From Excoecaria cochinchinensis (Eukaryota > Streptophyta > Magnoliopsida > Malpighiales > Euphorbiaceae): a stretch of 64,000 nt of DNA. The position numbers were made by a program, and so were the translations under genes. The stretch covers positions 17,609,501 through 17,673,500 of the forward strand of contig CANTUQ010000058.1 of the NCBI GenBank assembly GCA_947683425.1, read 5' to 3'. The notes under the pieces were generated by a model that saw nothing but the letters and a program-made list of their open reading frames with translations, did not search any database and was not told where the DNA came from. Numbering within the stretch: the first letter of the stretch is position 1; each line of letters opens with the position of its first letter. Shown in pieces: positions 11,564 through 24,389 of this stretch.

Positions 11564-14500
11564 TAAATAACAATATACTTTTTTACATTAAGAAGCTGTT
11601 ATAATTTTTTTTTCTTAATTAGTGGTGGACAGAAGAGTAAAAAATTATATATAGAGGGTTTAAAAAATTTGAAAAATCCAAATTATAAGAAATATTTTTT
11701 CATGAATCAAAGTGTATTTTTGCAAAGAAGATTTTGAAGAACAACATTTGGAGGGCCAAGTTCCCTCCAATATAAATAGATGTGGCTTTGGGTTTAATAC
11801 ATATTTAATAAAAAAAATAATTAAAAACTAATAAATTTTTGTAAGCTCCAAAGGGAAAAAGCTCCATTTTTATTATATGGTATGTGTCAGGCATATGAAT
11901 GTAGAGATGGTGAAATATTGGAAGTATATAAATTGGGAAAATTTGCTATAATTGTAAATTGTACAGGAATCATCATCATCTTTACACTTCATATTTTTTT
12001 CTTCACCAAATAAGAGGAAAAACACAAAAAAATTTTATTACTCTATTCTTTCCATTTTTATACATATTAAACAAATTATTAATATATATTTTCATTAATT
12101 TTTCATATTTATATAATTTTTTTCTATTAATTATTTTTTATATGTATGAAGATAAAATAAAAATACATAATTAATATTTTAAAAGTATGTATATTCTTAG
12201 ATTTTAGCTTTTGGCAGATGTTATGCTATGTTGATTAATGCCATTACTTTTTTTTCTCAAAAAAAATAAAAAGTATTACATTTAGCGAAAAAAAAAAACA
12301 TGATAATTTTTTAATTAGTACAACAAGATAATCTCAAACCTTTATAATAATTTGATACAATAATACTAAATGTCAATCTCTAAAAATAAAAAATAAAAAG
12401 GGCATTATTGTTTTGGTTTTGACCAAGTAATTTTGAAAATTATTTTATAGCCTTTTTGTTAGATACCAGTTTCCAGATTAATTACTCAAACTCCAAAAAA
12501 TAATAAATTAAAAGAAAAACATAAAAAGATGGAAATGAAAAGGTGGAGTAGCAGCCTAGTGGGACAGAAAAATTGAGAAATGTGGGGACCACCATAACAA
12601 GAAGAGACACCATAGATCTCTGTCTCTCTCTAGAAATGAATCTGAAATCACAGCCGTCGAAAATGACGGATGAAGAGATGATCTTTGATTTTTGAGAGAG
12701 TGTGTCTCTTGATTTTCGTGCCATCTTTTTTCCTCTCTCTCACGTGTTGCCTTTAGAGGGAAGACTTTCTACTCGTTTCTTAAATCGAATGGACATAAAT
12801 TTAATTTATTATTTATTGGATTTTACATTTATTGCTGAGTTCGGTCTAATCACTTCAATTCGACTAATACAATTGAACTGATTGTAAATTTTTGATTTAC
12901 AACGTTATTTTGAGTTATTATATATTCAATTTAGTTTTTACTTGTACATTTCATCGGTTCAATTTAATTGATTTTCAAATTTAAAAATTATTCTTTTTAA
13001 TTAAGAGTCCTAAATTTAAAGGATTTTTTAAATACTTGAAAATTAGTATTGGAGTTAACGGGGAATGAATGTTTAATTGAAGATGAGAGAATGAAGAGGA
13101 AGAATTTAGGAAATTAAGGAATCTATTTCTTATTGTGTAAATGAATATAATGTTGATTTTTTTTGTGTCACTCGCCAAATTTTTATTCGCGTTCGAAATT
13201 ACGGTCTAAAAGTCTTTTAGAGATTATCATTTATAATGTTATACATTACACGCTTTCAAATGTTATTTTGATAGCATTTCGAAGTCACGTGTTTGGTCTA
13301 CCTCTAAATTTTGATATCTAATTATTTATTTATAAAATTCTTAAAATTAGAAATTAATTTTCAGTATATTTCAAATTTTTTTAAAATAAAATTAAATAAT
13401 TTTTATTAAATAGAAATATAAAACTCTATACATCATGTACGAATTCCATTAGTTAGAAAATGGTTGTTTAAAAACAAGAAAAATCTGCATAAAACGAGTG
13501 ACGCAGACCGACCGACCCACCATGCATAAACATACTAAAAAGTAAAAAGACATGAAACTTTTTACTTAATATGGTTGTCCTACTGTGCAATATTTATTTG
13601 TTTACTTTATCCTCGTAAAATGTGTCTTTTCTTTGTTATGGTCAGTCTGTTGTCCATGTCGTTTTGAGATGGCCTAATAAAATGCAGTAGTGTGTAGAGT
13701 CAAACCACAAACTAGGAAGTATTATTATTATTATTATTATTATTATATGATAAATCATGAACGTAAAATATAAAGGAAAAAAGTTGAGGTGGGAAGTACA
13801 ATAACTAAGTTTGATGAGGGTGAAAAGTTACACGAGTAATGATGCACTCGAAAGCTAAATGTCAAAAGCTATGGACCTGAGAATTTTGCATTTTTATTTT
13901 ACTTTATTTTTCTGTCTCCAGCCTCTCCTGTTTGTATTGCCCTTTCGAATCAATCACTTTTTATATATTTTAGTTTGATTTTTAAATGAACCGTATAAAC
14001 ATTAGAAACAAATCAAACGGAAGATGCTATGCTAAGACCTCAAAACTATAGGAACGGGGAAAATAAAACATGAGTTAAAGAGGATATGTTAAGTTATTTT
14101 CCACACCCAGCAGTCGAGACTAGATAAATGTTTTCTATTTCGACGCTTCTATCCCATATAAATAAGTTTTACCTACCTTTTTTTTTAAATATAATAAGAG
14201 CAAACATATATTTTTACTGTATCTAATTGAGAAAATAGGATAAATTTATTGCTAAGTATTGAAAATTATATATATTTATTTTTTTAATTATGTTTTAAGT
14301 TAAAATGACTAATAACCCTTATTGTTATATAACTGACTTAAATTTGCAACTAAAAATAAACAAATTAAAATATACATAGCGAGCCGATTCTAGACGCATA
14401 AATTTATTTTATAAGCACTGTATATTGATATTTTATTTTAACTTTCGAAAAAATATTAAAATTTATCATAATAAGCTTGTTAAGATAACCAAAATTCAAA

Positions 14501-16351
14501 TAGGAAATCAGTTTGCTATGCATATTACTATTTGTTTATACGGAGTTTTAATATTTTCAATGACAAATTGGGGCCAATTATCTAATAATGAGGATAAATG
14601 TGTACAATTTTAATATTTTAGAAACAATTTTGATTAAAAATATATTTTAAAAGCAAATATGTAACATTTTTAATATTTTAAAGTCTAAATTGACCTTTAA
14701 TCCACGTAATTCTTTTTATTTTTACAGTCTTCTACTTCCTAATAAAATGAAATTTAAAATCCAAATTCCCAACCAGTTAGCCAATAAAACATATAGTAAT
14801 AAATTTTCATGCATAGAAATTACCAAATTTTGATACAGTAACCAAGACTTAATTAAAGTCAGAAAAACTATGAAAATTAGATATGATAACCAACACTTAA
14901 TTAATTAAAGTAGTAAATAATGTGGAACTAGGTATATTTAAAGGACAATTTGAATTTTTGAGTAGTTCTTGAGAAACCTGTCGTGCTCGGTCATATCAGC
15001 TTCAGCTATAAAACCACAGTACCACAATCTGCGTTTTTGCCCGGTCCTTATTTCGGTATTTAACGAAGGAGAACAAAATCTTGTCTTTTTCAACTTCTCC
15101 ATATCATTTGTTTCCTTTCATAAAAAATAAAAACAGAATTACAATTTTTCAGGATTTCTACCATTCCTTTCTAACATTCAAAATATTTTTCACAAAAAAA
15201 AAAAAAAAAATTGTAAAAATTTAACGCACTCATGTTTATTTTTTTTAATTATATATATATATATATATAGAACTAATAGTTTAAACTCAATAAATTCAAG
15301 AGTTTCAAAATGTATTTTGGCTTGATCTTATGTTTAGTGTAAGGCAAAAAAACCAAGAAAAATAGTAGTAAGAATGGCAGCAAGTAGAACTTTTTTGAAT
15401 TTCTGGCTGTCTATTTTTAATATAAGGGATTAGAATAGTTAATAAATGAGTTTGGAACAGATTTAAATAGTCATTTTACTATCTGTGATGAGCATGAGTA
15501 GGTTTTGGATTAACCATTTGAATATCCTTTATTCATATTCAAGTATAAAAAATATAATTCTTTTAGTTATTTTTTAATAGATATTAATTTTTATTATGAT
15601 TATATTTAGTTTATTTTATTTCGAAGTTATTTGACCATAAATTTATTGTCTGTATTTCTTTTAATTTTATATTATTTTTTAAAAAAATTATTAATAAATG
15701 AGTAGTTAAATGGATATGGATAAATAGAAATAGGATAATATTAATTTTAAATAGATATAAATATAAATTAAATATTTTAACTAATAAATAATTTAAATAT
15801 AAATATAATAATTTTCGTAGATATTTAGCGGCTTTATAAAGCAGTAAAAGACAGTCTCGAAATTTGCGTGCGATGTTTTAGCAGATTCGTATATTTCCAA
15901 TGCAAGTATTAGCGATATAGTAGTATAATATATATAGGTTGTTATAGGCTTTTAGAGATGTGAACATGAGCTTATGAAAGTGACGCTGTAAGTCAAATAC
16001 AAACCAATCCCCACTTAATTTACGCCTCGTTTCTTCCAATTCTTGCTTTTTATTGATTTATTTTTTATATGTCCTTGATTTCTCATTTAAACGAAGGCAA
16101 ATCTATTTCGCAATCCCGTGTTTTTAAAGATATTCTTGAAACATTTTAAAATCCCCACACAATACACATATATTTATTTATTGCAAGCAAATCAAAGTTA
16201 CAAGTTTATAGTGAACAAAAACTATATCAATAAGTTAATTTCACCACAAAAGTGAACTTAATTATTCACAAAATACATATTTATGTCTCTGACTTTTAAA
16301 TTTTTTTATATTAAATATTTCTATAAAAAATATAAATTATAAATTTGGGCC
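11564..16351. other. Gene-poor AT-rich intergenic region
   Basis: No gene recognised. It contains an (ATT)n microsatellite at about 13724-13745, poly-A at 15195-15211 and (AT)n near 15253-15269. ORFs at 11959-12174, 12482-12724, 12981-13178 and 14425-14613 are short, AT-biased and without domains. A CT-rich/GA-rich stretch near 12620-12745 is the only compositional break. Confidence 0.5.
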
Positions 16352-16360
16352 TAAATTGTA

Positions 16361-16424
16361 GGATGTTTTCTAATATTAGACCCAATAATTAAAATCTTAT
16401 AATGTCAGTTTTCAATTTCAAGCC
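16361..16424 (+). repeat. Left terminal inverted repeat of MULE
   Basis: Aligns without gaps to the reverse complement of 22011-22074. All 17 mismatches counted by hand are transitions. Confidence 0.8.
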
Positions 16425-16706
16425 AACACAGCCGCAATAAACTTTTTCAGGTTTTCCTTTTTTTTTTTACCCCGCTCTCTCTGGTACTTTGTTTGAAACC
16501 AAAAAACCCCACTATCTTTACCTCTGTTCTTTTATCTTCCTTATACCATTCTTTATACCATTTTCGAAAATCTCGCTACCAATCACTGTAAATCAAACAA
16601 AAATCATTTAAACTTCATATGAATTAGTATTTTTTTGTTCGTAAACCCTAAATTAGAGCTTATGAATGAGGATTGAAAGAGGAGAAGCTTCTCTGTAGCA
16701 CGACGG

Positions 16707-16772
16707 GCATTGGTAGAAGAGCAAGTTAAAGGTATTTCGGCATTGGTAGAAGAGCAAGTTAAAGGTATTTCG
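16707..16772. repeat. Tandem duplication in MULE leader
   Basis: A block of about 33 bp beginning GCATTGGTAGAAGAGCAAG is repeated twice in tandem ahead of the transposase. Confidence 0.8.
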
Positions 16773-17076
16773 GTATTTCTACTAACTGTAATACATTTGT
16801 TAATGGGTAGGGTAGGTAAAAGTGGGGATATAAAATGAATGAATGGGTTGTTGTATGTGATTTTGATATTTTAAAATTTGTTTGATGTTTGATAGTGCAT
16901 ATGGGTCTCTGGATTGCGGGTTCTGAGGGGGACCATTGCATGTGAGTATATAAATTTGCAAATATAGATTTTTGACTATAAAGTGAAATTTATTTGTTTT
17001 ATTTTTGGTTATTTGTGTCTAATATTTAAGGAAAAGGTAAAATACAGCAGGATATATTACCATTTTCTTATATTAT

Positions 17077-20000
17077 AGTGGTCAATTTGTTGGGGAACCA
17101 AAAGAAAAATACGTGGGGGTGAGGTTGAGACTTTTGAGAATATAGACATTGATAATTTTTCTCCTTTGAAAGTAGAGGACTTGCTGGCAAAATGTGGTGT
17201 TTTAGAATTTAAGAAGTGTTATTATAGGCTACCTAATTTAGAGATTAAAGATGGCTTGCACACATTTTTTACTGATGCAGACATGTAATATTTAACAAAT
17301 GCATTAGGTGGCAGAGATAATATGCATATTTATATTGAACATGAGTGTACTAAAAATGTGTTAGCTCCTGAATCATCTGGTTATATTCCCCAACCAGTTG
17401 ATAATTTAGATGAATTGGTTGAGGAGTAGGGGAGGCAGTAAGATGGTGACTGTCAAGTGCCTTTAATTGATGACTTCGGTAATTATGACTTAGAGGATAA
17501 TATTTTTAACGGGCCTTATAATGAATGTAGACAAGTAAGGATGAATGGGAATGCTGATGCAGATAATGGAGATGATAAAATGTCATTTGTATCTGTTGAT
17601 AGTGAAGAAGAAATATGGTATACATACTTCAATTCTGTGCATCCTGTTGTTAGAGATTGTGAACCTAGTAATAGGAATAGTAAGGAAAAAAAGAAGGGTA
17701 AAGGTAAGAGTGCCAATTATGAAATTGATGATAATGGAAGTGGATGTAAATGATGATGCAGAAAGAAGATTTCTTAAATTTAATAGTGACATTAACATGT
17801 TGAATCCAAATTTCAGAGTTGGCATTAGATTTAAGGATAAGATGGATCTCAAGAAGGCAATATTAAAATATACTGTGAAAGGGGGTTATGGTGTGAAATT
17901 TTAAAAATAAAGTGAACAAAAAATTCAAGCGAAATGTAGCAAAGGCTGTCCATGGTATTTGTATGCTTCAAAAATCAGAAATGAATTTACTTTCCAAATC
18001 AAAACATACAGAAATGAACACACATGTAGTAGGATGTTTCATAACAAACTTGTAAGTACAAACTGGTTGTTTGAGAAATATATAGATGATATAAGGGTAA
18101 ATCTTAAGTGGAAAAGCAATATTTTTCGAAAAGAAGGTGCAATCTGATATTGCATTAGGTGTTAGCACAATGAAATGTTAAAAAGGTAAGAGGTATGCTT
18201 TTGAAAAGATACAAGGGAGTGTGAAGGAGCAGTATGCACTAGGGATGATCATGGGGCGGGGATTCCCCGTCCCCGACGGGGACCCGACCCGAACAGGGTG
18301 GGGAATCCTTGAATTTTCCCCCCGCGGGGATCCCCACCCCGAAAAAAAAAATTATTATATATACATATTAATTTTTTTTAAGTTGATATTTGTCGGTGTG
18401 TAAATTGTTCAAGTGATATTATTAATATTTGAATTGTATGAAATATTTACAAATATTTATATTTTAATTGTATGAAATATTTATAAATATTTGTATTTAA
18501 ATTGTATGAGATATTTTTAATTTTAAGTCATCAATTATTAAATTTTGCAAGGTAAATATTGTGAAATATTTTTTATTTGGGTCAGAAATCTCCATCAGGG
18601 TCGAAAATTCCCATTAGAATTGGGTAATTTTATTGGGGACGGGGATCCTCGCGAGGGCGAGGATGGGGGCGGGGCAGTAGGTGGGGAGCCACTCCCCGCC
18701 TCGTGATCGTCCCTAGTATGCACAGATGTAAAACTTTTGTGCTGAAGTTTTGAGAAGTAATTTTGGCAGTAGTGACATAATGCATACAGAAAGATTGATG
18801 ATTTATACACAATTAGTTTTTAAGTGAGTGTACATGTGCTTAAAACCCTATAAGAAAGGGTTTTTAAGTGGTCTAAGGCCAATCATTGGGCTAGATAGAT
18901 GTCATTTGAACAACTTTTGGCAGCAATTGCATATGATAAAAATGACCAAATTTACCCTTTGGCAGTAGCTACAGTGGATATTGGATCAAAAGAAACATGG
19001 AGATGGTTTATGGACAACTTGCTTAATGATGTTGGATCTGCACATGAATATGGTTGAACCTTCAGAAGTGATCAACATAAGGTATACTATTGTAAATTTC
19101 AATATATATATATATATATTTGCAAATGGTAGTAGATGGCTTACATTACTTGTATTTCTGTAAAATCAAAAAATTGTGAAAAGCTATTGAGGACTTAATA
19201 AACTCTGAGAACCATAGATACTGCTAGAGACACTTGTACCAGAATTTTAAATCAAAATTCAAAAAAAAGTTGATGAAGGATCTTACGTAGGCAACTGCAA
19301 GGTCAACCACAGAGGCAGATTTCATTAGGCACATGAATAAAATCAATCTAAAAGAGCCAAAGGCATATAATCATTTCATGGAAATTGGCAACTGCCACTG
19401 GGCAGTACATGCATTCAATCCTAGACCTAATTGTTAGAAGCTCTGCAATAATATTTTTCAGTCATTCAATAATGCTATCTTACCTTTGAGAGACCAGCCA
19501 ATCTTAACAGTGCTTGAATGTATTGCAACATACATCATGGAGCTAATTCCACATAACATAAAGCTAATAGAGAATTATCCCGGACTGATCACTCCAAAAG
19601 CACAAAATAAATTAGAAGGAATGAAAATGATGGCCAGATTCTAGACTTCCAGGTGAAATGGTAAAGATAAATTCAAGGTGGACTGGGGCAATAAGGCCTT
19701 TGTTGTTGACTTGGGATTAAACACTTGGTCTTACTACAAATGGGATATTGGAGGAATTCTCTGTGCACATGCAGTGTCATCAATTTACTACTTGAAGAAA
19801 ATGCTAGAAGAATTTGTTCATCCATATTTCCATAAAAGCACATATATGAATATGTATTCACACACTGTAAACCCAAGAAATAAACAAAATTTATGATCAC
19901 AAATTGAATATGAACAACCACTGCCTCCAGTTGAGAAGAAACAACTAGGAAGACCTAAGAAAAAAAGGATTTGAAAGCCAAATGAGCCCAACAATCCTTA

Positions 20001-20400
20001 CAAGTTAGGTAGGCATAGAATTGTTATGAAATGCAAAAAATGTAGGAAATCAAGCCACAGCATCAGGACATGCAGACCTAAAGGGAAAAATAAAACTACT
20101 GCACAAAGAAGGAAGAAGAAAAAAATCTAAAAATGACAACGAGACTTCTGCAACTCAGGTAACTTAATCATTTTTTCTCCTTTAAACAATTAGGTATAAT
20201 GGTAAGGATCAACTAAAGACAACTTATATGCTTTTTATGCTAGGCATCCACAAGTCATGATAATGTGAATGTTAGATCATATGGTAAGGTCAATGATGCT
20301 AGCCAAGAGGGAACAAATGGTCAACAGAATGATGCTTTTGAAGATGAAGATAATGCTGACTTTTTTCATCAGCCCACCACATGGTTCAAGATGGAATAAA
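17077..20400 (+). pseudogene. MURA-like (MuDR family) transposase, broken
   Basis: Reading across three frames recovers the order of a plant MULE transposase. A PB1-like N-terminus comes first (FENIDIDNFSPLKVEDLL, CYYRLPNLEIKDGLH; about 17130-17290). An acidic linker follows, then the MuDR N-terminal domain (NFRVGIRFKDKMDLKKAI, CSKGCPWYLYASK; 17805-17975). Next are the KKGFLSGLRPIIGLDRCHL catalytic-domain start (about 18850-18905), a C-terminal part with ILCAHAVSSIYYLKK (SWIM-type finger, 19755-19800), and a zinc knuckle CKKCRKSSHSIRTC (about 20032-20073). There are many stops and frameshifts, and a hAT MITE interrupts it after VKEQYA (18239). The first two cysteines of the SWIM motif appear lost (WSYYKW instead of CxC). 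It is non-functional; it probably once mobilised its own and related elements by recognising TIRs. Confidence 0.85.
18240..18715. mobile_element. hAT-type MITE, 476 bp, nested in MULE transposase
   Basis: Termini TAGGGATGATCATGGGGCGG and, from the other end, TAGGGACGATCACGAGGCGG form inverted repeats. A perfect 8-bp target duplication GTATGCAC flanks the element (18232-18239 and 18716-18723), the hAT length. The ends are GC-rich runs of GGGGA/TCCCC and the centre is AT-rich. No coding potential. It splits the transposase reading frame, so it arrived after the host MULE. Confidence 0.92.
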
Positions 20401-20906
20401 AGTTAAGTGATTTCAAGCAAGGGTTTCAGCACTTCCAACATATCATATGAACCAAATGAAAAGAGGGCTACAGAGTTGTTTTGTCTAAGCATACTTAATG
20501 AATCAATAAATTTTGGAACAAGAAAAAGTCCAAGGAATTGGGTCGAGGCACCAAGAAAAAGAACAGATGGATCAACCCCAAGTTCCAACCAACCACCAAG
20601 TTCCTGCCAATTACTAAAACCAGGGTAAAAATTAACTCCAAGGAGAAAATTAGCAAGTCAGCCATCCATCGAAACCAGGAGAAGTCCTAGATTGAAGAAG
20701 AAAACAAAAAAAAGATTAACTTGTAGCTGCAAGAGCCATACTTTTTAATGCACTTTTTATGTCTTTAATGATTTTTTTTTGACATTGAAGAACAGCTACA
20801 CTATAGACGATATTTTTTGTATCAACTGCTTAGGTTATTATATTTTGAGATATGTTTGTTTTATGAAGCAGTTGATTATTGAAACAGTAAGGGGCATGCA
20901 TATATA

Positions 20907-20929
20907 TAAATAAATAAATAAATAAATAA

Positions 20930-21001
<72 letters not shown>
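20907..21001. repeat. Compound microsatellite (AAAT)n(AT)n
   Basis: About seven TAAA units run into more than 30 AT repeats, lying between the transposase and the GRF ORF of the MULE. Confidence 0.95.
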
Positions 21002-21004
<3 letters not shown>

Positions 21005-21289
21005 GAACATATTTTTGTATTTTTTATAAGTATATAATGTCAATGGAATTTCATTTTTGTTTATTGTAAATGCTAAATGCAATTTCAAGTTAATGATTCT
21101 ATTCATAATAGTGATGCCATGACAAAACAAAGCATAAACAATAGGGCTACACTTTCCATTAAGCATATCAGTTAAAACTAGAAAACCATAAACAACATAC
21201 ATCCGACTCTAATTGCACAACTGATAGTTCTAAAAATTCAAAAAATTTGCATCCTACAGCAGCTGCTACATTAAGAGTTTTAAACATCC

Positions 21290-21819
21290 ATTTAGATTAA
21301 ATTGGAAATACCAATTTCATGAATAAAAAAATCCTACACCAGCAGCAATTCTCATTGCCAAATTCCACCTAAAATTAAATTTCTTCGCTGTTTCTTCAAG
21401 CTCTAAATTATTCCTTCAAAACCCCTCAATTTCTCTGATGAGTACGTCAATCTCTCTATGAAGAATAATGTTTTTAATTTCAAGATTATTCTTCAAGCTC
21501 TAGATTATTCCTTCAAAACCCTTCAATTTCTCTAATGAGTACGTCATTCTCTCTATGAAGAATAATGTTTTCAATTTCAAGATTATTATTTTCACCCCTT
21601 ATTATCTGCAATAAATCTCTACATCGATTGCCACCCGTCGTTTCTACAGTTGAACCCTACCCATCTGAAATAATCATAACATCCAGTGGTGCCATATCTA
21701 GAACATCCATAAAACAGTTTGAATGGATGTTCTTCTATTCGCGATGTCTTTATTACACCTCGTAATCCATAATAGCATCGAACAATTCTACTTCCATTTG
21801 AAGAAGAAGAGGAAGACAT
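21290..21819 (-). pseudogene. GRF-type zinc-finger protein carried by the MULE, decayed
   Basis: From ATG at 21819 the first ORF (66 aa) has a Ser-rich start, then CYYGLRGVIKTSRIEEHP, FYGCSRYGTTGC and YFRW, the spacing of a GRF zinc finger (C.CG ... TS ... NP.R.F..C ... C.FF.W) with the second Cys replaced by Tyr. After a frameshift the sequence continues with a Glu/Leu/Ile-rich helical stretch (NNLEIENIILHRENDVLIRE), which is duplicated, and then a hydrophobic end (LAMRIAAGVGFFYS). This is the usual finger, coiled coil and C-terminal membrane anchor plan of small plant GRF proteins. It lies inside the MULE TIRs, on the strand opposite the transposase. GRF fingers bind single-stranded nucleic acid in better-studied proteins; its role in the element is unknown. 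Confidence 0.7.
21394..21587. repeat. 97-bp tandem duplication within the GRF ORF
   Basis: Two adjacent copies of a 97-bp unit starting CTTCAAGCTCTARATTATTC, with a few differences. The unit is not a multiple of three, so it breaks the frame of the coiled-coil segment. Confidence 0.88.
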
Positions 21820-22010
21820 CGTTCTCTTTTCTATAGTGCACTGATACTATTATACATGAATTAGGGTTTCAGAAATTAGGATATCATCTTTAAAAAGAAG
21901 AAGGCTGTGTTGGTATTCTAATGGGCAAATATGAGACTCACAAGTAAACTGAATCAACAAATCTGTTAACACTTAACGGATTTATTGATAGAGTCACTTA
22001 ATTGAAATGA

Positions 22011-22074
22011 GACTCAAAGTTAGGAACCGACATTGTAAGGTTTTAATTGTTGGGTTTAACATTGAAAAATACCC
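22011..22074 (-). repeat. Right terminal inverted repeat of MULE
   Basis: Partner of 16361-16424; see that entry. Confidence 0.8.
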
Positions 22075-22524
22075 TATAATCTAGGCTTGAATTTATAATT
22101 TACCAAAAAAAAAAAAAAATCTTGATTAGATTCCTATACTTTAATACAAGGTAACATGAAGTATTTCATAAATGGAACTAACGTGCGTATGGTCGTTAAA
22201 AAGCACGTTATTTTTTTTTTGGTCAAGGGATCCCATGTGAAAACTTTTAAAAGTTTAGAGACTCAATATGAAAACTTTTAAAAGTTCAAAGACCCAATAT
22301 AAAATGTTTTAAAAGTTTATGGATCCAATCGAAAATGAATTTGATAGCATAACATGATATTAACGATTGATAGTCTGATTATTCTATCAATTGATCAAAG
22401 TTTGAATTCCACCCTTCCTGCCTACTAATATATATTATCGAAATAACTTTTTATTAATTATAATTATCGCAATTTTGTTGGTCTTGTATTTTGTAAGACA
22501 ACAAGAATGGAGAAAATAAGTAGC

Positions 22525-22957
22525 ACTCCCTCTTATTTTTTGTCAGCTCCAAAATATATGTCACTTACTATTTTTAATTTATTGTTTACCTTATGAATTG
22601 ACTATAATACCCTTATTTAATTTTTTGACAATCAACGATTTGCATTCAATTTCTTATATTATTTTCAAGAAAAATTTAAAATAATATAATATTTAATGCA
22701 TATAATTTTATTTCTGCACAGTATACTTTACCTAAATTTAAATTTTTGTCACACTTCTCATTTGATTTATGGCAATTTATATTTAAAACTCTAATACACC
22801 AATAGCAGTCATTACATTTATTGTTACAATAATAATTATGCATGATATAAATTAATTGATAAATTATGTATAAAATTATATCTTGTAACTATAAAAATTA
22901 ACTCTTTTTAAATTATGTAAAAATAGAAATATTAATGTTATTTTGAAACGGATAGAG
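22525..22957. mobile_element. Possible diverged Stowaway-like MITE
   Basis: The left end ACTCCCTCTTATTTTTTGTC and the reverse-complemented right end ACTCTATCCGTTTCAAAATA share the ACTCYnTC start and T-rich continuation seen in the two better Stowaway copies of this window. Matching is weak and the boundaries are approximate. Confidence 0.35.
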
Positions 22958-23309
22958 TATAATTTATTCAAGTTGTTGGTGCTAAAGACAGAGAGGCGAG
23001 GGTTGGAATTAATCCAATTTTAAGCCGCAAAAAAAATAGTAATAGTTGCATACACAATATCAAGTGATAAAATTAAGCACAATGGAATTTGGTTTAACAC
23101 TATCTTTTTGGAGGATATTGCTTCATGATTTTTGTCCTTTTCACTATATTAACTTCTTCTTATTGGTGTTTCTAAAAACTTAAAAAAATTTCTTAAATAA
23201 TTTTAAAATTTTATTAAAACATCATAATGTTTCCTAAAAGATTTTATGTGTCCAATCCACAGCGTTAATTTCTAGTTAATTATTGCACATATATAACTGT
23301 TAAAAAATA

Positions 23310-23577
23310 CTCCATCCGTTTTTTATTATCTGTTACTTTTGAATAAAATTCAAATTATATTTATCTGTCAATTTTAAATTTTCAATACAATTTAATTTTC
23401 TATTTACAAGTTAATTTTCATTTTCAATAAAAATTGATCAATTAAATTCATTTTTTTACATTAAATCACTCAATATGCATTGAATCACTCAATTTTTTTT
23501 CCAAATTCAAGACTAATTAATATTTCTTAATTGTAGTGAAAATAACAAAAGTGACAATTATAAAAGAATGGAGATAG
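23310..23577. mobile_element. Stowaway-like MITE, 268 bp
   Basis: Inverted termini CTCCATCCGTTTTTTATTAT at the left and CTATCTCCATTCTTTTATAA read back from the right, followed by TGTYACTTTTG on both sides, flanked by TA dinucleotides (23308-23309 and 23578-23579). Same family type as the split copy at 9835. Confidence 0.65.
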
Positions 23578-23579
23578 TA

Positions 23580-24389
23580 TATTTTAAATATTTATTGCCG
23601 AAAAAAAAGTAATAAGGAGTAAAATTTTTTTATTTTTTTTATATAAGCATTAAAATTATCTAAAATACGTACACTATTTAGCTGTGCTATGTGGTTCTTG
23701 AAATTTTTAAAAATTTAATTTGAGACTTTAACATGTGAATTTACTAATTAGTAAGCACATTTCGAACCTTAACATTGCTGATTTGCAATTATTAATATCT
23801 TATACGCAAACTATAACAATGTAAAACGACACAATTACGATTTTATTAACATTGTATTTTTTTTTACAGCTTTTATCATTTAACATAAAAAAAAAATAGT
23901 ATTCGAATTTTTATTAATTAAGAAAATATCTATAACCAAAATTTCTTATATGAATGTGTGTATATATATAAAAGGAAATAGCAGTACGGAGTGTGCAATC
24001 CATAAAAAAGGCAGGCAGAAATAGAAATTAATGCTGAATAAATGAATGATCAATTCCAGTGAATAAAAATAATAAAAAAAAGGGGAAAACAGGCAGGTAG
24101 AGAGAGTTACAGGAAAGAGGAAATGGAAGATCATAGTAAGGGCCGAAGGTTGAAGACGTCAAACAAGCAACGACACATCTCCAACAAAAATACCCATTTC
24201 CCTATTCTTTCTTCTTTATCCATTTTCATTCCTAACAAACACATGCTCTCTGCTAAACTCCACCCACAACATTCTTCTCTTTCTTCTTCTTTTTAAAATT
24301 AACCCTTCATAGGACGCCGTGTTTGCCGATAAACAACTCTCTCTCTCTCTCTTTCTGTCTCAATCTTTACACCCGTTTCTGCTTTGGAT
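23580..24389. promoter_or_regulatory. Upstream region and CT-rich leader of SCR
   Basis: Stretch leading into SCR. Pyrimidine-rich tracts (CTCTCTCTCTCTCTTTCTGTC at about 24340-24360 and TTCTTCTTCTTC around 24400) look like a plant 5' UTR. No TATA box could be placed with confidence. Confidence 0.45.

Larger units (their letters stand above)
16361..22074 (+). mobile_element. Degenerate autonomous-type Mutator-like element (MULE)
   Basis: The outer ends form terminal inverted repeats of at least 64 bp (16361-16424 and 22011-22074) with 47 matches. Inside are a broken MURA-type transposase on the plus strand (about 17077-20400) and a GRF-type zinc-finger ORF on the minus strand (about 21290-21819). 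A 476-bp hAT MITE is nested at 18240-18715. The flanking 9-mers TAAATTGTA (16352-16360) and TATAATCTA (22075-22083) agree at 6 of 9 positions, consistent with an old 9-bp target duplication. Overall length 5714 bp, about 5.2 kb before the nested insertion. Dead by many stops and frameshifts. Confidence 0.82.

Noticed and set aside
15480..15840. Possible transposon with GGATAT/ATATCC ends
   Set aside because: No target duplication and the inverted match is too short.
20876..21202. 108-codon minus-strand ORF with an IYIYIY run
   Set aside because: Product of the (AT)n microsatellite.
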